In this document: positions 7,306-14,877 of the stretch, one piece after another
Position numbering within the stretch: the stretch's first letter is position 1
How the letters are laid out: each line of letters starts with the position of its first letter
Assembly (NCBI GenBank): GCA_030647205.1
Contig: JAUSJO010000005.1
Location: 215,813 to 279,812 of the forward strand
Source: a bacterium
GTDB taxonomy: Bacteria; Patescibacteria; CPR2; UBA1875; JAJYID01
DNA: 64,000 nucleotides
Direction of reading: 5' to 3'
The notes under the pieces: generated by a model
The model's database searches: none
What the model was told of the DNA's origin: nothing
The model's input: the letters and a program-made list of their open reading frames with translations, nothing else
Position numbers and translations under genes: made by a program

Positions 7306-7334
7306 TTGACAAATGCATGTAAATTTAGTATCAT
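7306..7334 (+). promoter_or_regulatory. Promoter of the secE-nusG-rplKA operon
   Basis: TTGACA (7306-7311), 17-nt spacer, TATCAT (7329-7334). Predicted start about 7341. It starts right after the accessory segment. Confidence 0.85.
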
Positions 7335-7345
7335 TTTAAGCACTA

Positions 7346-7364
7346 AAGCCCCAGAGGCTTTTTT
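7346..7364 (+). terminator. Terminator-like hairpin at the start of the secE leader
   Basis: AAGCC (7346-7350), 5-nt loop, GGCTT (7356-7360), then TTTT. It lies a few bases after the predicted transcription start and 16 nt before secE. It may end the upstream operon, or attenuate secE. Confidence 0.55.
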
Positions 7365-7379
7365 AAAATCGACAAAATT

Positions 7380-7562
7380 ATGAAAAAGTTCTTCAAGTAT
7401 TTTATAGAGTCGAAAAACGAGCTTTTGAAGGTCGTATGGCCCGACAAGAAGACTACTTTGAATATGACGATTTCAGTTATTGTTATTTCTTTGGTAGTTT
7501 CTGTGTTCTTAGGGGCGGTAGACTATGTTTTACTCAAAGGGCTAACATTTATTTTGAAATAA
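7380..7562 (+). CDS. secE: Preprotein translocase subunit SecE
   Basis: A 60-residue single-span SecE, the essential membrane clamp of the SecYEG channel. The amphipathic N-terminus has the conserved ELLKVVWPDKKTT signature, followed by one membrane helix (~28-50). The start lacks a Shine-Dalgarno. It is followed after 15 nt by nusG, in the universal secE-nusG-rplK-rplA order. In this genome tRNA-Trp and rpmG, which commonly precede secE directly, are 2.9 kb away. Confidence 0.95.
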   Translation: MKKFFKYFIESKNELLKVVWPDKKTTLNMTISVIVISLVVSVFLGAVDYVLLKGLTFILK

Positions 7563-7577
7563 TTTAAAAGGATTCAT

Positions 7578-8120
7578 ATGGCAAAACAACAGTCAGAGGG
7601 AAAAAATTGGTACGCGATACACACTTACTCAGGATATGAGGAAAGGGTATCGGAAAACTTACGCCAAAGGACAGAGAGTTTGGGACTTCAGGACTTGATT
7701 TTTGATGTTATCGTTCCCAAAGAAAAAACTATTGAGATCAGAAACGGAAAAAGAAGAGTAGTTGAGAAAAAGATTTTCCAAGGTTATGTGCTGGTTCAGA
7801 TGATAGTTACAGATCACTCATGGTATATCGTTCGAAACACCCCGCAGGTGACCGGATTTATCGGTTCAGGAACTACACCGGTGCCACTCAGCGAAAAAGA
7901 AGTTAAAAATATTCAGAAAAGAATGGGTGTTGAGGAACCGAAGTATAAGATTGACCTTCGAAAGGGCGACCTTGTAAACATCAATGATGGACCATTTAAG
8001 GGTTCTGACGCGACAGTTGAGACGGTAGATGAGGAAAAAGGAAAAATAAAAGTTTTGGTGAGTATGTTTGGACGCGAAACTCCGGTAGAGCTCGACTCAC
8101 TGCAGGTTAAAAAGGTTTAA
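7578..8120 (+). CDS. nusG: Transcription termination/antitermination protein NusG
   Basis: A 180-residue NusG with the NGN domain (residues ~10-120, starting NWYAIHTYSGYEERV; contains the conserved FQGYVLVQM and PQVTGFIG segments) and a C-terminal KOW domain (KGDLVNINDGPFKGSDATVETVD). It binds RNA polymerase and couples transcription to translation. Length is typical and no insertion domain is present. AAAAGGA lies just upstream of the start. Confidence 0.97.
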   Translation: MAKQQSEGKNWYAIHTYSGYEERVSENLRQRTESLGLQDLIFDVIVPKEKTIEIRNGKRRVVEKKIFQGYVLVQMIVTDHSWYIVRNTPQVTGFIGSGTTPVPLSEKEVKNIQKRMGVEEPKYKIDLRKGDLVNINDGPFKGSDATVETVDEEKGKIKVLVSMFGRETPVELDSLQVKKV

Positions 8121-8129
8121 GGAGATAAA

Positions 8130-8555
8130 ATGGCAAAGAAAGTTAAGACAAAAATTAAACTACAGGTTATAGGCGGACAGGCAAACCCAGCGCCTCCAGT
8201 CGGTACTGCACTCGGTCCCCACGGACTTAATATTATGGATTTCTGTACTGCCTTCAACGAAAAGACAAAAGACCAGATGGGCACAAAGCTTCCGGTTATC
8301 ATCACGGTTTATGAAGATAGAACGTTCGACTTCATTATGAAAAAATCACCGGCAGCAGAGCTTATTAAAAAAGAAATCAATCTGAAAAAAGGTTCTGGTT
8401 CCAGTAAGAAAGAGAAAGTTGCCAAGATGACCAAAGAGCAGCTTAGGAAAGTTGCCGAGGCAAAGATGGATGATCTAAATGCAAACTCCATAGAACAGGC
8501 GATGAAAATTATTGCCGGCACAGCAAGAAGTATGGGAGTTGAAGTAGAGAAGTAG
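8130..8555 (+). CDS. rplK: 50S ribosomal protein L11
   Basis: A 141-residue L11 with the family hallmarks: the N-terminal KTKIKLQVIGGQANPAPPVGTALGPHG loop that contacts translation factors and the C-terminal rRNA-binding domain ending GTARSMGVEVE. The start has a good Shine-Dalgarno (AAGGAG, 6 nt upstream). L11 forms the GTPase-associated centre with L10/L12. Those genes (rplJ, rplL) are not downstream of rplA here, which is unusual relative to many bacteria. Confidence 0.97.
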   Translation: MAKKVKTKIKLQVIGGQANPAPPVGTALGPHGLNIMDFCTAFNEKTKDQMGTKLPVIITVYEDRTFDFIMKKSPAAELIKKEINLKKGSGSSKKEKVAKMTKEQLRKVAEAKMDDLNANSIEQAMKIIAGTARSMGVEVEK

Positions 8556-8687
8556 GGAGATGTTGGATTTGTAGGAATGTTGGAGCTGTTAGTAAATACA
8601 ATTTCATCAATTCAAACAATTATAACAATTAAAAAAATTTAATGAGTGGGAGAGTTTAAAAAATTCGTTTGACCACAAAGGAGTAAA

Positions 8688-9542
8688 ATGGCAAAAGAAG
8701 AAGAAAAGGACGTAAAAGACGTTACTGAAACAGTTGAGGAAGAAAAGAAAGAGACCAAGAAGGAAGTTGTAAAAAAGTCTGCTAAACCAGAAACGAAAGC
8801 AAAGACTACTGCAAAAAAGTCTAAGAAAGACAAAAGCGAGAAGGTAAAACTTTCTAAGGAAGAGAGAAAGCACTCAAAGAAATATCGTGAAGTAGCCGCT
8901 TTGGTTGATAAAAATAACTATTATACGCTTGCAGAGGCAGTTGACCTGATCAAAAAGACTTCTACGACAAAGTTTGACTCATCTGTTGAGATCCATGTGC
9001 GACTTGGCGTAAACCCTACTGCAGCAGATCAGCAGGTTAGAGGAACCGTTGCATTACCTAACGGAACAGGAAAAACCCAGAGAGTAGCTGTTATTTGCGC
9101 TCCGGATAAAGAGAAAGAAGCTAAAGACGCGGGTGCCGATAAGGTTGGCGCTGACTTACTAATTGCAGAAATTGAAAAAGGAACACTCGACTTTGATATC
9201 CTGGTTGCATCACCTGATATGATGGCAAAAATCGGAAAACTTGGTAAAATTCTCGGTACAAAGGGGCTTATGCCAAATCCAAAGGCTGGAACCGTAACTC
9301 CGGAAGTTGGTAAAGCTGTAAAAGAGCTAAAGGCCGGCAGAGTGGAGTTTAAGGTGGATAAGAGCTCCATAGTGCATCAGATTGTCGGTAAAGTCTCATT
9401 TGACGCAAAGAAACTGGAAGAAAACTACACCGTATTTATGGACGCTTTAAAACATGCTAAACCATCCGGTGTAAAAGGGACTTATATCAAGTCCATAAAC
9501 CTCTCAACAACAATGGGCCCTGGGATTAAAATAGAGCTTTAA
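8688..9542 (+). CDS. rplA: 50S ribosomal protein L1 with charged N-terminal extension
   Basis: A 284-residue L1, about 55 residues longer than the usual ~230. The extra N-terminus is almost pure Lys/Glu/Thr (~residues 1-60) and is followed by the regular start of L1 (HSKKYREVAALVDKNNYYTLAEAVDLIKK) and a normal two-domain core with the LGPKGLMPNPK-equivalent LGTKGLMPNPKAGT. A Shine-Dalgarno (AAAGGAG) is 5 nt before the ATG, so the long start is supported. A 132-nt gap separates it from rplK, longer than usual; I see no clear L1-binding mimic there. A terminator follows at 9586. Confidence 0.94.
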   Translation: MAKEEEKDVKDVTETVEEEKKETKKEVVKKSAKPETKAKTTAKKSKKDKSEKVKLSKEERKHSKKYREVAALVDKNNYYTLAEAVDLIKKTSTTKFDSSVEIHVRLGVNPTAADQQVRGTVALPNGTGKTQRVAVICAPDKEKEAKDAGADKVGADLLIAEIEKGTLDFDILVASPDMMAKIGKLGKILGTKGLMPNPKAGTVTPEVGKAVKELKAGRVEFKVDKSSIVHQIVGKVSFDAKKLEENYTVFMDALKHAKPSGVKGTYIKSINLSTTMGPGIKIEL

Positions 9543-9585
9543 ATCTTATAGAACACCACAAAAGACCTGTGGAAAACTAGTATAC

Positions 9586-9619
9586 AAAAAAGGACGGAAT
9601 TTGAACGCCGTTCTTTTTT
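9586..9619 (+). terminator. Terminator of the secE-rplA operon
   Basis: AAAAAAGGACGG pairs with CCGTTCTTTTTT (one mismatch) around a 10-nt loop; the paired arm ends in six T. Confidence 0.88.
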
Positions 9620-9728
9620 GATGTGTGGACAATCCGAGTATTTAATTCCAATTTGTATCCAAAATGGGCCATTTTCGTGCTCAAATCCCTAAGCAGACGA
9701 TTAAAGTGGGGGCATAAGCAAAAAAGTC

Positions 9729-9758
9729 TTTACAAAGTGGTTAATAGTGGGGTAAAAT
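9729..9758 (+). promoter_or_regulatory. Promoter of the mraZ/dcw operon
   Basis: TTTACA (9729-9734), 18-nt spacer, TAAAAT (9753-9758). The -10 box lies inside the MraZ repeat array, so MraZ binding would block the polymerase. Confidence 0.65.
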
Positions 9759-9780
9759 GGTTGAAAGTGGTGAAAAGTGG
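9734..9780 (+). promoter_or_regulatory. MraZ operator: five 10-bp direct repeats (AAAGTGG boxes)
   Basis: Boxes AAAGTGG, ATAGTGG, AAAATGG, AAAGTGG, AAAGTGG end at 9740, 9750, 9760, 9770 and 9780, an exact 10-bp period. MraZ from other bacteria binds direct repeats of this kind (TGGG-N or AAAGTG(G/T) spaced by one helical turn). A further AAAGTGG is at 9703-9709. It overlaps the promoter and lies 10 bp before mraZ, so negative autoregulation is the obvious reading. Confidence 0.85.
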
Positions 9781-9790
9781 GGACAATAAG

Positions 9791-10222
9791 ATGTTTATCG
9801 GAGAATACAAACACAATCTAGATGAGAAGGGAAGACTGGCTTTGCCGGCAAAGTTTCGAGGTAAACTTTCTGACGGAGTAGTCATAACCAAAGGGTTAGA
9901 AAATGCGCTTGTAATCTACACCATGGAAGAATGGGAGAAAATAGCATCTGACATCGCCAAAATGCCATATACGAAAGTCCACGCCAGAGCATTCTCAAGA
10001 ATGACACTATCAGGAGCGAACGACTGCAAACTTGACAGACAGGGGAGGATCAACATACCGCAGAATCTGCGTGATTTCGCACATTTGAAGACAAATGCGG
10101 TGGTTGTGGGAGTTTATTCAAGAATTGAAGTCTGGGATACGAAAGAGTGGGAAGAATATCAGGCAAGGACAGAGAAGGACGCCGGGCAGATTGCTGAACA
10201 GTTAGACAATACCAGTCTATAA
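9791..10222 (+). CDS. mraZ: Transcriptional regulator MraZ
   Basis: A 143-residue MraZ that begins MFIGEYKHNLDEKGRLALPAKFR, the canonical N-terminus; an in-frame extension upstream to 9623 is rejected because it would translate the promoter and operator. It has two AbrB-like SpoVT halves, each with the DxxGR signature (DEKGRLALP near residue 12 and LDRQGRINIP near 83). It forms a ring-shaped oligomer that binds repeated operator boxes and regulates the dcw cluster. Five such boxes stand just upstream. Confidence 0.95.
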   Translation: MFIGEYKHNLDEKGRLALPAKFRGKLSDGVVITKGLENALVIYTMEEWEKIASDIAKMPYTKVHARAFSRMTLSGANDCKLDRQGRINIPQNLRDFAHLKTNAVVVGVYSRIEVWDTKEWEEYQARTEKDAGQIAEQLDNTSL

Positions 10223-10448
10223 AGGCACATTGAAAACCAAATATAGTTTTTCCGTAAATATCCGGTAGGTAAGTAGGTACCTTATCTAAACAACATCCAT
10301 CTCTTAAATTTAAGAACTCACATCTCGAGTTCTTGTTCTCAAAAATTTAAGCCCAATAAAAATCCTGCTTTAAAAGTTCTAAGCAAAAACAAAAATAAAA
10401 AATTGAACCTAAAAAGTTCTACCCAAATTTACTTACTGCCGGATACTT
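10223..10448 (+). ncRNA. Structured mRNA leader between mraZ and rsmH
   Basis: This 226-nt gap is not coding. A closing helix TATCCGG (10259-10265)/CCGGATA (10439-10445), extended by GTAAGT (10269-10274)/ACTTAC (10431-10436), brings the rsmH start to the helix base. Inside is a long hairpin: CTTAAATTT / AAATTTAAG flanking AAGAACTC / GAGTTCTT, and a shorter TGCTT/AAGCA stem. There is no T-run at the 3' end, so it is not a terminator; it could be a processed spacer, an insertion or a translational control element. Confidence 0.5.
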
Positions 10449-11393
10449 ATGGAAAAGAAAAACATGCATAAGAGCGTACTTTTACAAGAAGTTGTCCAAT
10501 TTCTTGACCCGAAGCCGGGACAGGTATTTATTGATGCCACCATCGGTTTTGGGGGACATTCGGAAGAGATTTTGAAGAAAATATCACCGGATGGAAAGTT
10601 ACTGGGAATTGATCAGGATGAAGAAGCTTTAAATTGGCTGGGGGCCAATTTAGCACCAAAATATCCAAATCTAACCTTAAAAAAAGCTAATTTTAGCGAG
10701 ATTGATCAAATATCCAGGGAAAGTGGACACCAAAATGCTAATGGTATTTTGGCTGATATCGGGGTTTCTTCATATCAGTTTGATGAGGCCGGAAGGGGAT
10801 TTTCCCTAAAAAATGACGGCCCGCTTGATATGAGGATGGATAAAACCCGGGATCTTACGGCAGCTGAGGTGGTAAACACCTATAGCGAGCAGGATTTGAC
10901 CGATATCTTCTCTAAATACGGAGAAGAGAGACTGTCAAAGACTATCGCGCGGGAAATCGTCGCAAGACGCGCTGAGAAGCGATTTGCAACCACTTTGGAG
11001 CTTGCAGATATGATACGGGGTATTTATGACAAAAAAGGCTTAAAAGGCCTCAAAATCCATCCTGCGACAAGGGTATTTCAAGCATTAAGGATTGAAGTTA
11101 ACGACGAGCTTGGAAACTTGGAGAAGTTTCTCCCGCAAGCGCTGGATTCACTAGCCCCAAAAGGAAGATTATCCGTAATAACATTTCACTCACTGGAGGA
11201 TAGGATAGTAAAAGATTTCTTCCAGAGAGAAGCAAAAGGCTGTATTTGTCCGCCAGACTACCCGATATGTAAATGCGGACATGAAAAAACGATCAAAATC
11301 ATCACAAAAAAGCCGATTTTGGCAAGCGATGAAGAAATACGTGAAAATCCGAGATCAAGAAGCGCAAAACTTAGAGTAATAGAAAAAATTTAG
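10449..11393 (+). CDS. rsmH: 16S rRNA (cytosine-1402-N4)-methyltransferase
   Basis: A 314-residue RsmH (MraW). The SAM-binding segment DATIGFGGHSEEIL (~residues 28-41), LLGIDQDEEAL, the conserved DIGVSSYQFDEAGRGFSLKNDGPLDMRMD and RVFQALRIEVNDEL are all present. It methylates C1402 in the ribosomal decoding centre. ATG 10449 is used here, but MHKSVLLQE from 10464 is where many homologues begin, so either start is possible. The start codon is 4 nt from the closing helix of the leader. It is second gene of the dcw cluster. Confidence 0.95.
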   Translation: MEKKNMHKSVLLQEVVQFLDPKPGQVFIDATIGFGGHSEEILKKISPDGKLLGIDQDEEALNWLGANLAPKYPNLTLKKANFSEIDQISRESGHQNANGILADIGVSSYQFDEAGRGFSLKNDGPLDMRMDKTRDLTAAEVVNTYSEQDLTDIFSKYGEERLSKTIAREIVARRAEKRFATTLELADMIRGIYDKKGLKGLKIHPATRVFQALRIEVNDELGNLEKFLPQALDSLAPKGRLSVITFHSLEDRIVKDFFQREAKGCICPPDYPICKCGHEKTIKIITKKPILASDEEIRENPRSRSAKLRVIEKI

Positions 11394-11453
11394 ATATAGC
11401 AAACATCTTAAAGGAGGGTGAGCGCTAAAACAAAAAACAAAGAGGAGATAAAA

Positions 11454-11792
11454 ATGAGAAACAGAAAGAAAAATAAAGTATTTAATAAAAAACACAGGAG
11501 TTCATTTAAGGTGGGGAAAATGACCATTGGTTTTATGGCTATATTCGTTATTTTACCTCTTTGCATCTTCTTGTTGTCTCAGACTAACCAAATGACTATG
11601 AAGGGCGACGATATATCAAAACTTGAGAAGAAGAAACAGGAGCTTGCTGACGATAAACAGAGACTTGAGGTTGAAGCGGCTAGGCTGCAGTCTGTTCAGG
11701 AAATCCAGAAAGATGTCTCAAAAACTAACATGGTTCCAACAAAGAAAATAAATTATGTAAATTCTTCTACCGGCGTTGCGGTAAACAGATAG
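11454..11792 (+). CDS. ftsL: FtsL-like septum protein
   Basis: A 112-residue protein in the ftsL position between rsmH and ftsI. It has a basic cytoplasmic N-terminus (~1-25), one membrane helix (~27-47, MTIGFMAIFVILPLCIFLLS) and an extracytoplasmic coiled coil (KLEKKKQELADDKQRLEVEAARL). FtsL bridges FtsQ/FtsB and FtsW/FtsI in the divisome; its sequence is poorly conserved, so the call rests on topology and position. ATG 11454 has AGAGGAG 6 nt upstream. A GTG at 11418 in the same frame is too close to its own AAAGGAGG to be used. Confidence 0.75.
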   Translation: MRNRKKNKVFNKKHRSSFKVGKMTIGFMAIFVILPLCIFLLSQTNQMTMKGDDISKLEKKKQELADDKQRLEVEAARLQSVQEIQKDVSKTNMVPTKKINYVNSSTGVAVNR

Positions 11793-11859
11793 TTTTAGTA
11801 TAATGCAGTTAAAGGGTGAGAAACAGTCAATCAGTAATTTAGGCATTTAGGAACGCAGA

Positions 11860-13587
11860 ATGAAAAACTATCACAATATGCAACTGCAGAAAAAAAGAAT
11901 AAATTATTTATTCATAATTGTCGCTATAGCGGGAATTTTTGTTTTTTTCCGACTTTTCCAGCTTGGAGTGCTGGAAAATAAAACCTATGCCGATGCGGCA
12001 AAGGCTCAACATTGGTCAGAAAACGAAGTGCAGCCTAAGAGAGGGAGTATTTATGTAAAAGACTCAAGCGGAGATCTTTATCCTCTTGCGACAAACATTA
12101 AGCTTTACAAAGCCTACGTTGATCTAGGAAACAGCGAGAATCAGGATAAAACGGCCGAAAATATTGCCGGTGCTTTAAGTATGAGCAAAGATGAAATAAT
12201 CGATAAATTCAAAAATTCGCAGTCAAAACGCTATATTCCCATTAAAAGGAAACTTAGCGACGAAGAGGTGGATAGGATTAAAAATTTGGATGATAAGGCT
12301 ATAGGCCTTGAACCGGAGCATTGGCGGACTTATCCAGAGAAGGAGCTTGCCAGTCAGGTCTTGGGATATGTTGACGGTGATGGCAACGGCGCTGGCGGGA
12401 TAGAGCAGTATTTCAATGAAGAGCTAAGAGGGACACCAGGACTTTATAAGGCAGAGTCCGACTCTCTAGGCAATAAAATACTAACAGGAAGAGATGTTTC
12501 GGTTGATGCGAAAGATGGTGAAGATGTTGTTTTGACCATAAATCGCGACATTCAGGCGCAAGCTGAGTTGGCTCTGAAAAATGCAGTTGAGAAGAATCAT
12601 GCAAAGGATGGTTCTATCATAGTTGTTGACCCCAAAACGGGAGCAATTCTTGCTATGGCGAACTCGCCGACATTTGACCCAAATAACTATAATGAGGTGA
12701 AAGACTATGGTCTGTTTAAAAACTCTGCTATTAGTGATGTTTATGAGCCGGGATCAATATTTAAGGTTTTGACAATGGCGGCAGGACTCGATGCGCGGAA
12801 AATTGAGCCAGATATGAAGTATACAGATACCGGCTCTGTTACGTTCAATGGGTCGACGATTAAAAACTCGGACCTAAAAGCGCATGGGGAAGTAACAATG
12901 ACTCAGGTGTTAGAGCAGTCTTTAAATACAGGAACAACACAAGTCCAGAGACTTTTGGGCAAAGATTTGTTCTTTGATTATCTTCAAAAATTCGGTCTGG
13001 GGATGCCTACGGGCATAGAGGCACCAGATGGGACAGAAGGAGTTGGTAAAGTTTATAAGCCGTCAGAAGTTAACGACCATACATATGCAACGATGAGTTT
13101 TGGGCAGAGTATTTCCACAACTCCGCTTCAAATGATCATGGGGTTTGCTTTAGTTGCAAACAATGGAAAACTTATGAAACCACATTTAGTTCAGGAAAGA
13201 ATCAAAACGGATGGTGAAAAAACTGAGTATAATGCGGACGCGGGGAAGCAGATTATTTCTCCGGAAGCAGCAATCAAACTGACAGGGATGATGATCAGTG
13301 TTGTTGAAAACGGCCATGGAAAACAGGCGAAGGTAAAGGGGTATAAGGTCGCCGGCAAGACCGGTACGGCTCAAGTACCGGATCCTCAGGGAGGTTACTC
13401 GGTTGGTAAAAATATAGGTTCATTTATCGGTTTTGCGCCGGCTGATAACCCCAGATTTGTGGTGCTTGCAAAAATCGATGAGCCGAAAGGTGTCGCCTGG
13501 GCAGAGTCGACGGCAGCGCCGGTGGTAGGGGAAATTCTGCAAAATCTTCTAAACTATTATCAGGTTCCGCCAACGGAGAAACAATGA
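11860..13587 (+). CDS. ftsI: Peptidoglycan D,D-transpeptidase FtsI (class B PBP)
   Basis: A 575-residue division transpeptidase. N-terminal membrane anchor (~13-35), dimerisation domain with the conserved RGSIYV...LATN start, and the penicillin-binding domain with the catalytic motifs: SxxK (SIFK, Ser299), SLN (SLNTGTTQ, ~355) and KTGT (~500-503). There are no PASTA repeats at the C-terminus. It cross-links septal peptidoglycan outside the membrane with FtsW. The stop overlaps the murF start by 4 bp (ATGA). Confidence 0.96.
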   Translation: MKNYHNMQLQKKRINYLFIIVAIAGIFVFFRLFQLGVLENKTYADAAKAQHWSENEVQPKRGSIYVKDSSGDLYPLATNIKLYKAYVDLGNSENQDKTAENIAGALSMSKDEIIDKFKNSQSKRYIPIKRKLSDEEVDRIKNLDDKAIGLEPEHWRTYPEKELASQVLGYVDGDGNGAGGIEQYFNEELRGTPGLYKAESDSLGNKILTGRDVSVDAKDGEDVVLTINRDIQAQAELALKNAVEKNHAKDGSIIVVDPKTGAILAMANSPTFDPNNYNEVKDYGLFKNSAISDVYEPGSIFKVLTMAAGLDARKIEPDMKYTDTGSVTFNGSTIKNSDLKAHGEVTMTQVLEQSLNTGTTQVQRLLGKDLFFDYLQKFGLGMPTGIEAPDGTEGVGKVYKPSEVNDHTYATMSFGQSISTTPLQMIMGFALVANNGKLMKPHLVQERIKTDGEKTEYNADAGKQIISPEAAIKLTGMMISVVENGHGKQAKVKGYKVAGKTGTAQVPDPQGGYSVGKNIGSFIGFAPADNPRFVVLAKIDEPKGVAWAESTAAPVVGEILQNLLNYYQVPPTEKQ

Positions 13588-14840
13588 TCAAGAAAGTCGC
13601 TCAAATAATTTTAAAATGGTCTGCCAAAATAGCAATCAAACGAAACGGCTACAAAATAGTGGCGATAACCGGTAGTGTTGGCAAAACCTCTACAAAAAAA
13701 GCGGTCTCGCTTGTTTTGGCAGAAAAATATTCGGTTTTGGCCGGCGAAGGTGAAGGATACAATACCGAGATTGGTGTTCCGCTAATCTTGATTCAAAAAA
13801 CTGTCCCCAAGGATAAATTCGGTTGGATTTTTTTGATTTTATTCTCACCGTTTTTAGCTCTTAAAAAAAGAAACTATGACTTTTGTGTTTTGGAAATGGG
13901 AGCGGACAAACCAGGCGATATTGAATATCTGACCGAGATTGCAAAACCTGATATTGCAGTTGTGATGAATGTCTTTAGGGTTCATTTGATTGAATTTAAG
14001 AGTATTGAAGATATAGCGAAAGAGAAGGAAAAAATTTTATCTAAATTGAGTTCCGGCGGGGTGGCTATATTAAATGCAGATAATGAATATACAAGAGAAA
14101 TGAAATCTCCAAGTGGCATAGAAACTATAACCTTTGGAAAGAAATCGACCGAAGTTCAGGTTGTAAAACAAGAGTTTGATAGAAAGGGTTCATCAAATTA
14201 TTTTAAGGTTCAAAATAAAAATATAGTCATTAGATCTTCTTCTCTCGGAGAACACATACTTTACGTTTTTGCTTGTGCAATAGCTGTCGGTATTTCTCAA
14301 AAAATCGAGATCAATCAGATTATCAAAGCCTTAGAAAATTTCAAACCGGCAAAGGGTAGGTTAAACTTAATTAAAGGCATAAAAGGATCAACCATTATTG
14401 ATGATTCTTATAATGCTAATCCGGCTTCAATGAAAAATGCGCTTGATGTTTTAGAAAACATTGATGCTAAAAGAAAAATAGCGCTTCTCGGTAGCATGAA
14501 TGATTTAGAAGATTTTGAAGAGGAGGAACATAAGAAAATTGGTACCCATTTGGGAGGGAAATGTGATATTCTAGTAACAGTGGGTGAGGCGGCAAAGAAG
14601 TACCTTGCCCCGGCTTCTGTTGCAGCCGGAATGAAAAGTGGGAGTGTCCATAGTTTTGAAACTTCAGTTCAGGCGGGTGGGTTTTTGAAAGAATTTATTC
14701 AAAAAGGAGACGTCGTTTTGGCAAAAGGTTCACAGAACAAAATTAGGGTAGAAAAAGCGGTAAAGATGATCATGAAGAACCCGGAAGATGCGCCAAATGT
14801 TCTTTGCCGGCAAGGCAAGGAATGGGAAAAAAGAAGTTAG
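13584..14840 (+). CDS. murF: UDP-N-acetylmuramoyl-tripeptide--D-alanyl-D-alanine ligase
   Basis: A 418-residue Mur ligase. The ATP-binding GSVGKTST is at about residue 31 and the ligase C-terminal region has DDSYNANPASMKNAL, the MurF-typical element. The N-terminal uridine-binding Rossmann subdomain of ordinary MurF (~80-100 residues) is largely missing: the P-loop comes very early, after a short hydrophobic/basic segment. This shortened form suggests altered substrate contacts but placement between ftsI and mraY supports MurF. It overlaps ftsI by 4 bp. Confidence 0.88.
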   Translation: MIKKVAQIILKWSAKIAIKRNGYKIVAITGSVGKTSTKKAVSLVLAEKYSVLAGEGEGYNTEIGVPLILIQKTVPKDKFGWIFLILFSPFLALKKRNYDFCVLEMGADKPGDIEYLTEIAKPDIAVVMNVFRVHLIEFKSIEDIAKEKEKILSKLSSGGVAILNADNEYTREMKSPSGIETITFGKKSTEVQVVKQEFDRKGSSNYFKVQNKNIVIRSSSLGEHILYVFACAIAVGISQKIEINQIIKALENFKPAKGRLNLIKGIKGSTIIDDSYNANPASMKNALDVLENIDAKRKIALLGSMNDLEDFEEEEHKKIGTHLGGKCDILVTVGEAAKKYLAPASVAAGMKSGSVHSFETSVQAGGFLKEFIQKGDVVLAKGSQNKIRVEKAVKMIMKNPEDAPNVLCRQGKEWEKRS

Positions 14841-14877
14841 TCTATAAATATTTAGTTAAGCAATAACAGGAAAAGCA

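Noticed and set aside
8556..8687. L1-binding regulatory RNA between rplK and rplA
   Set aside because: The gap is unusually long, but I could not identify the conserved L1-binding helix, and L1 autoregulation normally acts upstream of rplK.
9623..9790. Longer mraZ reading frame starting at 9623
   Set aside because: It would translate the promoter and the MraZ operator; MFIGEYKHNLDEKGR at 9791 is the canonical N-terminus.
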